The notes: generated by a model from the sequence alone, not told the origin. Shown: positions 49,371 through 61,943, counted from the stretch's first letter. The stretch: DNA of 64,000 nt from Hevea brasiliensis (GCF_030052815.1 NC_079499.1:103078480-103142479), one strand, 5' to 3'. Translations and numbers: made by a program.

Positions 49371-49785
49371 TGTTATAACAAGCACGCAAATTTAAAGCGT
49401 ACACACACATCGCACAATCACACAGTATTGAAAAGAGAAGAAGAATAACACAGGATTTAATGTGGTTCAACCGTAAGGTCTATGTCCACGGGCAAGACAA
49501 GAGAAAAAGTTCCACTATGATGAAAAGAGCAAGATACAATCAATTAGAACTCTCAAACCTTAATTCCAGTGTGTTTTCCGAATATCTCACAACTCTATTA
49601 CAAATGGTAGAATATTACAATATCTCACAACTCTATCGGGCCGTGTCATCCGCTACCACCACAGATCTCACTTTTTATCCCAATCTCACTTTTTATCCCA
49701 ATAGGTAGCAATGCGAAACTTTCGGGTTGGATGACAATTCGGACCCATGAAATTATATCCAAAAATTCAAGCTACAAAAATAACA
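49371..49785 (-). repeat. Copia 5' LTR
   Basis: It begins tgttataacaagcacg and ends aaaaataaca on the plus strand, 415 bp against 439 bp for the other LTR. The primer-binding site is separated from it by two bases. Confidence 0.85.
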
Positions 49786-49790
49786 AATTT

Positions 49791-50700
49791 CTTTACAAGG
49801 ATTTTAAAATTTATGTCGTGGACATAGCAATGAGATTTAACTCAATGACATTGTAATTATTTTTAAAATTTTAATATCTTAAATTTAAGTTTTAATTAGA
49901 ATTAAATAAATAAAAATATTATAATATCGTCTTAAAAAAAATTATAATGTCATGTTAATTCTATTCAAATTTATTTTATAAAAAATTATAATTATTTTTA
50001 TAATACTAATCGTGCTTTGGGTGTCACTCATTAATGAATATGACTCGTTCAATTTTTTTGGTAATACTAATTTAAACAAAATAGTAAAAAAAATATAATT
50101 TTGATTTATAATTTATAAGGATAATAGAACTATACCTAAATAATTTTTTAAAATGTTTAATAAAAATAGTTAATGTAATTCATTCTTCCAATTTTTCATA
50201 AATAATACAATTTTATTTTTTATAATTTTGGATAAATTTCAAAATTTTATCCAAAATTATTTCTTATCTTTAAAGTATGAAAAATTTATAATTTGATATT
50301 TGAGTTTTACCTTATATTATATTTTATCCCTAAAAAATTGATTATTTAGTCCTTAAGTTTTGTATTATATTACACTTTAATTTATAAATTTTGATAAATA
50401 AATTATTTAAAATAATTTAGCTTTTATAATTTTAATATTTATAATAATTTTATCTATTAACAGAATAATTAAATTATTTTATATATTAAATTTATAAGAT
50501 TAAAGTATGATATAATATAAAATTTATAAACCAAATAATTAATTTTATACACTTAGGATTAAAGTATAATATAATATACTTAGAATTAATAATTAATTTT
50601 TTAAAATATAGAAAGTAAAATATAATATAAGGTAAATTTAGAGATTAAATTGTAAATTTTCCAAAATAGATCGGCTTGGAATCAAAGGGGTTACTTACTG
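49791..50700. other. AT-rich intergenic DNA
   Basis: The stretch is made of A/T runs with no frame or RNA signal. Composition changes at about 50690, where the RPN5 promoter begins with an ATGGGCCATGG block (site-II-like TGGGCC at 50731). Confidence 0.4.
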
Positions 50701-50888
50701 GGTTCCGGTTCGATCCGAACCATTTCCCATGGGCCATGGTTTCTTGCGCAGGGGTTTAAATCGATACCTTGATAAAAAAAAAAAAAAAACCGCAGCAAAT
50801 CTTCTCTTAAAATAAAGAACTCACACTCTTTTCTCTAGGGTTCATCTGAATTATTGTATCTTCATCTATAGAATTTTCCCGACTCAAG

Positions 50889-52426
50889 ATGGTAAGCCTT
50901 TTAGTTAATTTATTCTCACAATTCTACAAAATTTTCCTTTTTGGGGGGTTTTGATTTCGCCGGCTTTTCTCGTGGTTTGTTTTTTTTTTTTTTGTTTTCA
51001 ATGGAAATCAGGAGGGCAAAGCGAATTTAGAGTCGGCGATAGAGCAGTTACAGAATGGCGAGAAACAGATGAGGCTCGCCGGTGATGTTGCCGGCACCAA
51101 GAAGGCCGTCACCGACATTCTTCAGCTTTGCTTCGAGGCAAAAGACTGGAAGATGCTCAACGACCAGATAGTCCTCCTATCCAAGAAACGCGGTCAACTC
51201 AAGCAGGTACTCTATATACGCTTTGCTATAACATGTACTTTCAACATGCTATTTATATTGATCTGGATTGAGATTATTATTATGATTTTTGTCTTGGTGG
51301 GTAGATTTGGCTGTTGCAAGGGATAATTAGGTTTGAATTTACTTTTTAATCATCTTTTGAAATAGCTAAAATGCCTTCCTCAATCGTGCATTATTTATGC
51401 TTAACACAGCTAAATGATCTCAAAATCATATCTATATGAATTTCGCTTCCATATCTGCATGGGGATAGTATTAATCAATGTCTTTGTTAGTTTGGCTGCT
51501 ATTCATGATCCATTTGTTGCGGTTTGTTTTGTTTGTTTAGCTGTTAGCTATGCTTTATTGCTTTTATCTGTTTGTATGATGCTATTTATTGGCAATGTAA
51601 CTGAACCTGATCAAAATGTTGAAATTCTCTTGAGTGCTGTTCCTATATTAGTTTTTTGTTCATTGGGCGCTCCGTTTTTGCTCTCAGGCTGTAGGTGCCA
51701 TGGTCCAGCAAGCAATGCAGTACATTGATGATACACCAGATCTTGAAACACGTATAGAACTCATTAAGACACTCAACACTGTTTCTGCTGGCAAGGTGAC
51801 TTCTATTGAAACATTTAACTCTGGTTGTCCAACATGTTACCTGCGTGCGCATTTGTATATTAATCACCTGCTATTTTAATGGGCTTGACCATTCTGCAGA
51901 TTTATGTTGAAATTGAGAGAGCTCGATTGATAAAAAAACTAGCAAAGATTAAGGAAGAACAGGGGCTTATAGCTGAAGCTGCAGATCTGATGCAAGAAGT
52001 TGCGGTAAGTTTTGGGCTTTCATTTAGCAATATTTTTCATATATTTTTCTGTTTCAATATGAGGGGAACGGTGCATATATTTATCACCCAGTTGTCTCTC
52101 TGTGTGTGCTTTTTTTTCATTTATTTTTTAAAATTTTTTGACATGCAGGTGGAAACTTTTGGTGCTATGGCAAAAACAGAGAAAATTGCTTTCATTCTTG
52201 AACAAGTATGTGGCTCTTCTGTTGTTTCCAATTTCAGCATTTAGTACTTATTCATTAAGCACCAGTATAAAGTGCAATAGTAGAAGTGCTGGATTGCAAC
52301 CAAGAGGCTAGAAGAGTTTCAGATTTGAATGCAGCCACTCCATTTAAATATGCTAAAGAATATGACTGTCTCTAGTTTTTTCTTTTGTAGGATATTACTT
52401 TGTTAGGGGAAGCAATGGAATAATAG

Positions 52427-52467
<41 letters not shown>

Positions 52468-55400
52468 CCTGGATTGTTTTTGAGTTGCAGTGTGATGTTA
52501 ATTGTGTGTTAACTTGTGTGGGTAATTAACTTTGCAGGTGCGTCTATGCCTAGACCGCCAAGATTACGTTCGTGCGCAAATTCTCTCAAGGAAGATTAGT
52601 CCAAGGGTATTTGATGCTGATATTTCCAAAGAAAAAAAGAAACCCAAGGAAGGTGATAATATTGTTGAAGAGGCTCCTGCTGATATACCGTCACTCTTGG
52701 AATTGAAGCGAATATACTATGAATTAATGATACGGTATTTTTTTTTTTGTCTTGCTTTATTTTTACAGTTTTGCTTCATCTTGCTGTGGATGGTTTATTG
52801 GAGATTCTATAATATTTGACTATCACATTATGAGGATTGGCATGATGACTCTTTCATTTGAGAGTTCCTTGATGATAGCTTTGCAATTTGCATCTTTAGT
52901 TTCGTCTTTGAATAATAATTCTATGATTCTCTTTTCTATTGTCTTATCTTTTCTTTGAAAATTGATTTATAATGCCATGTTATTGCTGAAATGTTGGTCT
53001 TGTTTCTCTTGTATCTTTACCTTTTTTTTTTTTGTTGTGTGGGGGGGGGGGGGGGTGTCGTGGAGGGGATGCTGGACGGTTTTTTACTTGTACTGGGGTT
53101 CATGCTTGGTCTGGTCCTTTGGGAATATGATATGGTCTTTAGCTTGGAGTTATGTACTACATTAATGTAAATGGTGTTAGCTGCTTTTAAGATGCGTTGG
53201 TTGTTGAATACTGATGGTAAGATATAGAGCAATTTTATAACCTTCGACAATTCACAGGTGTTATATGCATTCATTGGTTGTTTGGACAAAAAAATGCTCC
53301 TTACCAAATCACTGACTTGTGTTTGGTTCCCAACATGGACACTCAATTAGAAATGCAGATTAACATGTATTCTTGACTAAATGGATTTGCATATAATCAT
53401 GCATAGCTGTGTCCCTGTGTTTCATATCTTGGTGAGGTGCTTTGTTTTCTAATTTATGTTTGAGCTGGAAAGTAAACTGGTGTCAGCAGATCTTAATTTC
53501 CAAAACAGGTCAGGTGATACTGAATAGCTCTCAATGTTTTACATCTTGTGGCTTTCAGATTGCATTTGTGGATTTGTATGGTTTATAACTTCAGCTTCAA
53601 GGTTTTCCTTCCAAGGTTTATGAGATGATGTGTTTTATTCTGTGATATCGTTTCATGACAATTTTTGTTGATGTGGCATGTTTGGAAGGAGTCTGTTGTA
53701 CTTGTATAATATATTTCATTGAAGAGAGCGTAGAACCTATGCAGCACAGTGCCATTTATTATGAAAACTTTGGGGTTTGCTTTTTGGTTTCTAATTGCAA
53801 TGTTGATCATTTGTAAGAGTATATTAACTATAGCTTTGAATGATTACTGCTTTATTTAAAATGGCTGTACACCTTATTTTTGTTGCAGTTAGAAATATAG
53901 ATATATCTTACACGGTGTTTTCCACCTCTCTCTAGGTATTACTCCCATAACAATGATTACCTTGAAATTTGTCGTTGCTATAAGGCCATATATGAAATCC
54001 CTTCTGTAAGGGAAAACCCAGCTCAGTGGATTCCGGTAAAATTTTATTTTTAATGCATATCATATCAAGATTCTATGGATTATACTACAGTGCTCTGATA
54101 GTTTTGGTAACATGTAGGTCTTGAGGAAAATCTGTTGGTACTTGGTACTTTCACCGCATGATCCAATGCAGTCAAGCCTTTTGAATTCTGCGTTGGATGA
54201 TAAGAATCTTTCTGAAATTCCAAAATTTAAGTATGTATTGCTCTAATGACTTCCTGCTTCAGTTTAATAATTTAATTTACAATTTACTTTTCAACATGAT
54301 CAATGTGCCTTAATTTGATGGTCTGGCATAGGGTGCTTTTGAAACAATTGGTCACAATGGAGGTCATCCAATGGACATCTCTTTGGAATACATACAAGGA
54401 TGAGTTTGACACTGAGAAGAACTTGCTTGGAGGCTTTTTGGGTGAAAAAGCAGCAGAAGATCTGAAGCAAAGAATAATTGAACACGTAATTTTTGCTTCC
54501 ATGCTAAATTATAGTAGAAACTAAAAAAAGTCTTTTTTTTTCCTTTAAAAAATCTTTGAAATTGATATTTGATTTACTTTGGGTTTCATTGCTAACATGC
54601 TTCCTGCTTTTCCAGAATATCCTTGTCGTTTCAAAGTACTACTCAAGGATTACTTTGAAGAGACTTGCAGAATTATTGTGTCTCCACGTCCAGGTTTGCT
54701 TGTGCTATTCTTTGTTCTTTTGCACTTCTTTGTTAGCCTGTCTCTTGTTGACCTCTCTCTATGTTCAATGTTTATGTGTGTGTGTTTGCTTATGCTACTC
54801 TTTAGTTTATTCTTTGTCAGACCTTTTATCATAATGGTTAAAAGCATTCCATTAATCCCAACTGACACTTTTCCTTCAAATTTGAATTTAGACCGGGTAG
54901 TTTCCTGTCTCGCTAAATAGAATAACTGGTAAATAAGGCATGAGGCCTTGGCATTCAATAAGTTTCATAAAGGATCTTGGAGGCATTTTCTTAGAATCTT
55001 GTCTGAATCCTGTAGATGTAAGCCTACAACTGACAGTTATAAGCCTTACTTTCTGATTGGCACACCCAAGTGATCTTCCAGTCTATTCATATTCTTGATA
55101 TGGTTTGAAACCTTCTTTTACTTTCACTTTGTGTTTATGGTTCTTGGAATTAAGCTTTTGCATAAATACTGCTTGTTGTGTGTTCAGGATCAAATCTAGG
55201 CTTCCGGATGATCTATTCCTTTCATTGCTTGAGAAATCTTGGCTTTGGTTCTTGTAGGTGTCTTTACTTGCATAATTTGCCAAACATCCAGGGTGGAGTT
55301 AGAAATTTAATGTTGGAGGGTATGAGCTATATTTGTTATAATAGAATAAAATTAAATCTCCACTAATATAACTTTGATATCAAAACTTGAAACCCTGATA

Positions 55401-57181
55401 TTATAGCACTTTGAAACTAGATACTTCCAATTTCACATCACATTTTTTTCATTTGAGCTGTAACCTTTAAATTACCAAAAAGGGAAAAAAATTAAATCAA
55501 AATAGAAACCTTTAGTTAATAAAAATTTTGTCCTATTTTGCAAGTTTGGAATGGAGCTCTGGATAGATCTTTTGGGGTTTTGATATGAATCATGTGATCC
55601 CTGAGCTTTGTTTGTTGTCATTGATTGAACCTTGGTTTTGTTCCTCTAGAAAGAGAGTTTAACATCAGTCTCAGTTCTGCTGTTTACTCGGTTGAATATG
55701 AGAAGATTTTACAGATTATATATAAAAAAGGGTTGTTGATAGGGGTGAGCAATTGGTTCGAACCGAACCGAACCGAACCGAATCGAATTAAATTATCAAA
55801 ACCGAACCGCCAATTTTAGAAACCGAACCGAACTGAAATTAGTGAAAAACCGAATCAAACCGAACCGCTTTAATTCGGTTCGGTTCGGTTTAAACCGATC
55901 AGTTTGATTTTTGATTATTTTTTAATTTAGACTTGATTTTCAAGTTATTTGGTCTAATTTTAACTTTGGTTTGAACCTAATAACCATTAATCAATGAAAT
56001 TAAATAATTAATATATATAAAATTAAATATAATTCATAAATTTTTCATAAAAATAAATTAATTCAAAAATCGATTCGGTTCGATTTAGTTCGATTTGACT
56101 ATATAAATCACTATTCGGTTCGGTTCGATTTTTTCTCTTCAAAACCGAACCGAACCGAAATAACCGAAATTTTTATAAATTAAAACCGAACCGAACCGAT
56201 TAACTTTTAAAACCGAACCGATTGAACCGAATTGAATCGGTTCGGTTCGGTTTTCGGTTTGAACCGTATTATGCTCAGCCCTAGTTGTTGATTACAAATA
56301 TAATTCTATAAAAATATCAAGTGCCCCCTTTCATTGAAAGAGTAGAAAAAGGATATAAATTTATTAACTAAAGGTAAAACAAATGGATGTGCCCTATTCA
56401 ACCCCTTGCCTATCTAGTGATGTTAGAGAAAGGTGGAGAAACAGAAGAAAAGAGGGGAAAAAAAAAAATGGCAGACACCAAAACTCATGTAATTTTTCAT
56501 TGTCAAGTGATCGTCAAATTGTGAATGGCTTAAAATTAGATTAATTATGACTTTCAAAACTCCTCTGGAAAATATATTTGAGTTTTCAATTCTTTCAACC
56601 AGTAAATTCATCATGGAAAACACAACGAAAATGCAGCTTTGCGCTTACTGTTATGGATCTCTCAATTTGTTGTCGGCTAGGACCCTTTTTTGAAGGCCCA
56701 TGTGTAATTAAAGTATCAGGTAGTAAATGGTTCAGGCCTTGGAACCCCAATCCCTTTTGAAAGATCTCTTCTTCTTTCTTCCTTCTTTTTTTTTTTTTTT
56801 TTTTGAGATAAAGTCTGAGTTGATTCAAATCTTGAAATGAGGATAGAGCAGTTCAGTGAACATGTTCTTAACTGGCCAAGTATGGTTGATTTTGATGTTT
56901 CTTTGCACTCACTCCAGAGTATATTCTTCTAAATAGAAAAATTTTGTGTCCACCCAATATAGGAAGCTGAGAAGCACCTTTCAGATATGGTTGTGTCTAA
57001 AGCACTGGTCGCAAAAATCGACAGGCCAATGGGGATAGTCTGTTTCCAAGTAGCAAAGGATAGCAACGACATTCTCAACTCATGGTCAATGAACTTGGAG
57101 AAGCTGCTTGATCTTGTCGAGAAGAGTTGCCACCAAATACACAAAGAAACCATGGTACACAAAACTGCTCTCAAAGTTTGA
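50889..57181 (+). CDS. RPN5: 26S proteasome lid subunit RPN5, 11 exons, 442 aa
   Basis: RPN5 is a non-ATPase PCI-domain scaffold of the 19S regulatory-particle lid, needed for ubiquitin-dependent proteolysis. Exons: 50889-50891, 51012-51206, 51688-51795, 51900-52004, 52149-52205, 52538-52734, 53936-54035, 54118-54230, 54332-54485, 54616-54693, 56963-57181; all GT-AG and in frame. Exon 1 holds only the ATG. Strong family blocks include [68 protein letters not shown] and [15 protein letters not shown], then the PCI region from about residue 290 ([37 protein letters not shown]). The end is [16 protein letters not shown]. The 442 aa equals the Arabidopsis length as I recall it. Intron 10 (2.3 kb) hosts a MITE. 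Confidence 0.96.
52428..52457. repeat. (TA)n microsatellite in RPN5 intron 5
   Basis: An alternating TA run of about 30 bp lies between RPN5 exons 5 and 6. Confidence 0.85.
53022..53056 (+). repeat. T-run plus G16 run in RPN5 intron 6
   Basis: A T13 run, then gttgtgt and an uninterrupted run of about 16 G lie on the RNA-sense strand of a 1.2-kb intron. The layout is like the EME1 intron 1 tract. Confidence 0.8.
55740..56283. mobile_element. 544-bp hAT-like MITE with 8-bp TSD in RPN5 intron 10
   Basis: The ends are TAGGGGTGAGCA and TGCTCAGCCCTA, inverted with one mismatch. The octamer gttgttga flanks both sides (55732-55739, 56284-56291). Inside each end are complementary arrays of cgaac/gttcg units (gaaccgaaccgaaccg at the left, cggttcggttcggtt at the right), so the element can fold on itself. 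No reading frame for a transposase exists. The 8-bp duplication and TAGGG-type ends suggest hAT. A 9-bp reading of the duplication (MULE) is possible because of a shared T. Confidence 0.88.
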
Positions 57182-58868
57182 AAGGGTGATCTAGCAATTG
57201 CACACTGGTAGAGCTCTCTCTCTCTCTCTCTCTCTTCCCCCTCCCCCCTCTTTCAATTCCAAGAGGAAATAATTGTAAAACTAGTGGCAATTTCGAATGT
57301 GTATTACAGGTTGACTCAATTGGAGCTTCATTTTGTGGGCTGCAGCGGAAAAAAAAAATCCATTAAAATCTATGCTGGCAAGGTTGATGAGGCATGCATT
57401 TGCCCGGAAGTTAATTTCTATTGTTGACAGCGATAATAGTGAACTCGGATATGCTTTGTAGGACTAAGATTGTTGAATACTTCTGGCACATACAGAACCA
57501 CAGACTAATGGCAGGATCGTAATGGCTTTGTTTTATAGCAGTGGAAAGAAATTCTTCTAGAGTTTTGTTTCAGATTTCCTTTCTTTTATGTGGTTCTTCC
57601 TTGATCGTGTCCTCAAAACAACTGGGCAACCCTTTTATTTTATTTTTATGGCTTCTCGTGGTATGGCAGAATTTGTTATTGCTATTCTTTGATGTTGAAT
57701 ATTGACATTGATGGTGTAATCGAGCTAGGTTGAGTCAGTTTATTACCTGAACTCTAATCAATGTGAAAACTCAAGGTTCGAAACCTTTCTTGAGCTTGAC
57801 CAAGTTCTTTAACACTAGATTGTGATTCAGCTAGTTTGCATGAATTTATAAATAATGATTTGGATATTATATGCAACATGAAGTATACTTAATTACATAT
57901 AGATCTTCAATCGGACTCAGCAAACCATAGAAATTAGGTATTATAATGTTCAAATCATGCTAATGACTCGCTATTTGAGTGTCTGAAAAATTAAGATCGA
58001 CTAAATTAAAATGGGGTCAAACTCAAGTGGTGATGGGAGATGTTTTGTTAATCTGCATCCAGTTGTTTAAGTTGATTTTGCACTCGATGAATGTAAAATT
58101 GACACATTACTTAATATTTTTTAATTTCTTCACAATATGATGGTTTTGAGTTGACCTATCAGTTGCTCTTTTACGCCATCACATTTGATGGGATCATATT
58201 TCCACGTTCTGCAGTGCTGCTTGTAACAAGTGGGTGTCATTTTACAGTTAACAAGTCTCGGGTGACACCTTCAATTGGAACTGGAACAGATCCAATCCTT
58301 ATGCAAAACGTGCCATAAAAAGATGCTCTACTTATTTGATAACAATGTTTGGTGGGCTCTCTCATTTCACAATGAGTCTCCCCCCGGTTGACCTTTTTTT
58401 TTTCCTAATTATTATTATTATTATTATTATTGTCACTTGTAGACATTGCAAAGGCAATGTCAGTCTCAGTGCAACATTTGGTATCTTGCAAGCAATTAAA
58501 TAATTAATAATATCTTGTTAGAAAATGTAATAATTAATAATAATGTCAGTTTCAGCTTATTTGAACTCCCAGTTTTTTAATCTGTCGGATGGATTTGTTG
58601 CTGTTTAATCTTATCCGAATCTATCAATTGGAAGTTGGAGTGCGCATGAGCTTCAGTTTTCTCACTACTCCCAAACCAAATCCTTTTATTATAATACAAA
58701 AATCTGCCACTGTGAATAAATGTTATTTGGGATCACAAAATATATGTCCTAAATCTACTAAAATTAATAATCAGAAATAATAATGATTGTTACAAGAAGC
58801 TAATGACCTACTAAATGCAGGTGAACAAATGTGGTAGCAACAACAAATTTGAAATTTACTAAAATATA
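57182..58868. other. 3' flanks of RPN5 and ABR1-like gene
   Basis: RPN5 3' UTR probably reaches about 57700; a (CT)n run lies at 57213-57233. An (ATT)n run lies at 58408-58431. The two genes converge here. No further gene is seen. Confidence 0.45.
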
Positions 58869-60135
58869 TCAACCAGAGGAAGGAGGAACCGGCCACGGTG
58901 GGACTGAAATATCTGCACCCCTACTCTGACTGGTGGACTCTCCTGGAGGTGGAGCTGGAAAAAGCAGAGGAAAGGAAGATTGTGGAGATGAAGAATAAGT
59001 AGACGAATGAAAATGATGAGAAGCCGTTGATGAAGATGATAAAAACATTTGATCATATAGACTCATGGGTTGTCTTTGATAACCACTAACATCCAACACC
59101 AATGGAGGATGGTTCACCAAGTCCCCTGAAACAATTGGCTGAGTAGACACGGACAAAAGGGTATTTGGAGAATCAGAAATTGTCAACTGGGTTGTCATTG
59201 GATTGGAGGTAGATGGTCGGAGCTTGACGTTTTCCGGGAAGTTCAGTTTAGCCTTGCTGCCTCTGAATCTGAGTGCAGCTTCATCATAAGCTCTTGCTGC
59301 GGCTTCAGCAGTGTCAAAAGTGCCTAGCCAAACTCTAGCAGCCTTGAACGGGTCTCTTATTTCAGCTGCCCATTTGCCCCATGGCCTTTGCCTCACTCCT
59401 CTATATTTTCTCCTTGGCTCTTCTCTCAAGGCCTCATTGTGCTCATATATGGTAGTAAATGTGGTTTGTGCTGGTGGGATTACCGTTGTCGCGGCAATTT
59501 TTGAACTCTCTGTAAACAATTAATAAAAACAATTAGACCCCACAAAGTTAATTGGCACTAAGTGCATAGGACAAGCAGAAATTGATTAATGATTTTTTAA
59601 TAGCACTAATTAGTGCTAAAAAAAAAAAAGAAAGAAAAAACAATGCTGTTCTATTGATAACAAGTACAGTTCTAAAGCTATAGGAGGATATTAAAAGACA
59701 AGAAGAGAGATTTTTAATGTTACCTCTATCAGCAGAAGACGTGCCTCCATATGAAAATTTATCACCAAATGGTTTAGAAAGCCTCGTAAATTCTCGACAT
59801 CCCTCTTCTTCTCTCGCTCTCTTTCCTCTTCCTCCTCCTCCTCCTCCTCCTCCTCCAGCTCCAGCACTTGAAGAACTTGAACAATTACTTTCATTTGATA
59901 ATGTTAGAAAATAATCAGCAGAATCAGGCACCTCTCCAGTAACCACATGAGTTAAAGCAGAAACCATAGCCGACATTTCTCTTTCGCTACCCAACCCAGA
60001 AAGCATAGACATCACAGGCACCATCTGCAGCTGGTTCTCTGTTCTCATTCTCATCAATGTTGGACTATCATGAAAAACCCATTCTTCACCACCACCCTCT
60101 CTCTTCTCACTAACTTTATCTCCTGGATTCGCCAC
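58869..60135 (-). CDS. ABR1-like AP2/ERF transcription factor (group X), start exon unresolved
   Basis: This is a nuclear, single-AP2-domain factor that binds GCC-box DNA. Two coding exons are seen: 59724-60135 and 58869-59509, joined in frame (about 350 aa from the first readable codon). The N-part has [16 protein letters not shown], the conserved block of ABR1/ERF110-113 proteins, then a Ser run, a Gly run and the basic GKRAREEE. The AP2 domain spans about 172-229: [50 protein letters not shown], with the Ala and Asp of the ERF type. Translation at 60135 starts with GTG, directly after a TTTCTTAAG acceptor, so VANPGD is probably preceded by a short upstream exon (in ABR1 the start is MCVLK-VAN as I recall). 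I could not find that exon. The first in-frame ATG is at 60054. Confidence 0.87.
59830..59858 (-). repeat. (GGA)n trinucleotide run coding the Gly tract of the ERF
   Basis: About nine repeats of tcc/ctc on the plus strand encode nine to ten Gly residues in the linker before the basic region. Such runs vary in length between alleles. Confidence 0.8.
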
Positions 60136-61459
60136 CTTAAGAAAGACAAGTAAAATAAAAGAAAAATCAAGAAAAATATAGATGTGCTAACTACAATAGC
60201 TACCTTTCAAGGCAGTATTATATAAAAGGGCAGTAAACGCCGCCTTGCCTTGAACAAGAAAGACGGTTCTTTTTCTCTTTTTGATCTTCCCTTTTCTTGA
60301 GCTGTATATATGATAAACTTCAAGTTGAATAAACTTCTTGGTGTAAAGAAAACAAAAAAGAACATTAATTCCTTACAAATAAATATTAAAAAGAAATTTG
60401 GCGTCTGTTCATCGCAAGTGGTTGAGAAGATAATTAATATTCCATTCATATTCGTTTTCCTTCGAATGTGAACGCCTTCATTGCCAGCAAGAGAAAGTGA
60501 AAGAGAGAGAGAGAAAGCAGCAAAGTGGCTGCTTGCTTCCATTTCTTGATTTTTAGTCGGTGAACGGCATTGAGAAGAGGGTGACGCTGACGCGGTCTAC
60601 TTGTGTCGGCCCATTGAAATCGATGGTTTGCCTCTCGGCTCAACTCATTGAAATTAGGCCCTTCTTTTTTTTTTTTTTTTTATGCACAGAAATAATTGCT
60701 TTCACACACCAGTCTACAATTAGACTTTACCACGTGTAATACTTAAATAATTATTATATATCTTTTAAATACAATTTTTTAATATAATTTAATTAAAGAA
60801 AGGGACAGCCATATACACAAGAAAGGCAAGTTGATAAATCAAAATTCAAAACTTATCCGAAAAAATTGACCCGTATATAATAATATGACTTTCTCTGACC
60901 AGGGTCAAATACGTAAAGCTCCTATTATATATATATATATATATATAGACTCTATAAATTATAAATTTAATAAATTTTATATTTATATAATTAAAAATAA
61001 ACCAATCAAAAGTGAAATTAGAATCCAAATTGGGTTAGTTTAATTTGAAATTAGAACTTAACTAAAATCGATCAAAACTAAATTAAGTAAAATTAGGTTT
61101 GAATTGAATTGACAATGGCCTATTTAATTTTGGATTAATATTAATTTTTAAAAAAATAAAATAATTTTTAATGATTAAATTTAAATAAATTAAAATTAAA
61201 ATAAAATAAGACCATACGATTTTGATTTTGATATTAAATTTTAAATTGCAACTATAGATTATAATTCAGTTCAACCAGTTAGTCACTCTTAAGTGAGAGG
61301 ATATTATTTTAAATATATTTAATAATTTTTTTGTTATTTAAATTCAATGGATAGATATTAAATTTAAAATAATTTATGTAATAAAAATAATTATTTTTTA
61401 TTAATATAAAATAATAAATTTTATATGTAAAATTGAAAGGAATTCTCAAGGGTTTGAAT
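60136..61459. other. ERF upstream region and AT-rich spacer
   Basis: On the minus strand ttttatataata (60219-60231) is a TATA candidate, and a (CT)n leader-like run lies at 60496-60518. A start exon for the ERF should be here but none is convincing. Beyond 60660 the DNA is AT-rich with a TA run near 60930. Confidence 0.4.
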
Positions 61460-61597
61460 AAGGGGAGAGCAGTTTTGGGTTTAAATCTAAAAATCGAATC
61501 GAATCAAGTCAATTTGATTCAATCAATTAGGTTTTAAAATTCAATCGGTTCGGTTGGGTTATTTTCATAAAAAATAAAAAAAAATCGAATCGAACAG

Positions 61598-61664
<67 letters not shown>

Positions 61665-61943
61665 AGGAAATCAAAGAAAACCAAACTGAACCCTAAGATT
61701 TAGGTTTGATCAGTTTAAAATCAAACTGAACCTAGTTAGAAATCAAATGATTAATTTATAAATTTCGGTTTGATCGGTTTAAAATCGAACCGAATTAAAC
61801 CGATATTTATCGATTTGATTCGATTTAATTTTCTCTTATTAATCAGTTTAGTTCTATTTTTAAAATTTTTTATTTTTAATTTTTAATTTTATCAATTCGA
61901 TTCGATTCGATTCAAAATTGAATCGACCGTTTGCACACCCTTG
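61460..61943. mobile_element. Second hAT-like MITE copy with internal (TA)n
   Basis: The left end aaggggagagcag mirrors the right end tttgcacacccttg. The arms hold aatcgaatcgaat and attcgattcgatt blocks like those of the MITE at 55740. Flanking octamers gtttgaat (61452-61459) and atttgaat (61944-61951) match at seven of eight positions. A pure TA run of about 60 bp occupies 61602-61662. Confidence 0.7.

Larger units (their letters stand above)
44839..49785 (-). mobile_element. Ty1/copia retrotransposon, full length but coding region broken
   Basis: The element is flanked by the 5-bp duplication aattt (44834-44838 and 49786-49790). The 3' LTR is 44839-45277 and the 5' LTR is 49371-49785 (minus-strand element). 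Next to the 5' LTR the primer-binding site TGGTATCAGAGC matches initiator Met-tRNA; a purine-rich AATGGAAAGAAT sits next to the 3' LTR. The domain order GAG, protease, integrase, RT, RNase H marks copia. Similarity to Tnt1/Tork-like elements is my impression. Confidence 0.93.

Noticed and set aside
50706..50722. tRNA candidate from GGTTCGATCC (B-box match)
   Set aside because: No A box or acceptor stem could be placed upstream. The match is part of a small palindrome in the RPN5 promoter.
60207..60643. Small proteins upstream of the ERF gene (MEASSHF..., MSREANH...)
   Set aside because: They cross a CT-rich leader and TATA-like DNA and show no domain. No frame joins to the ERF exon with a GT donor in phase 0.
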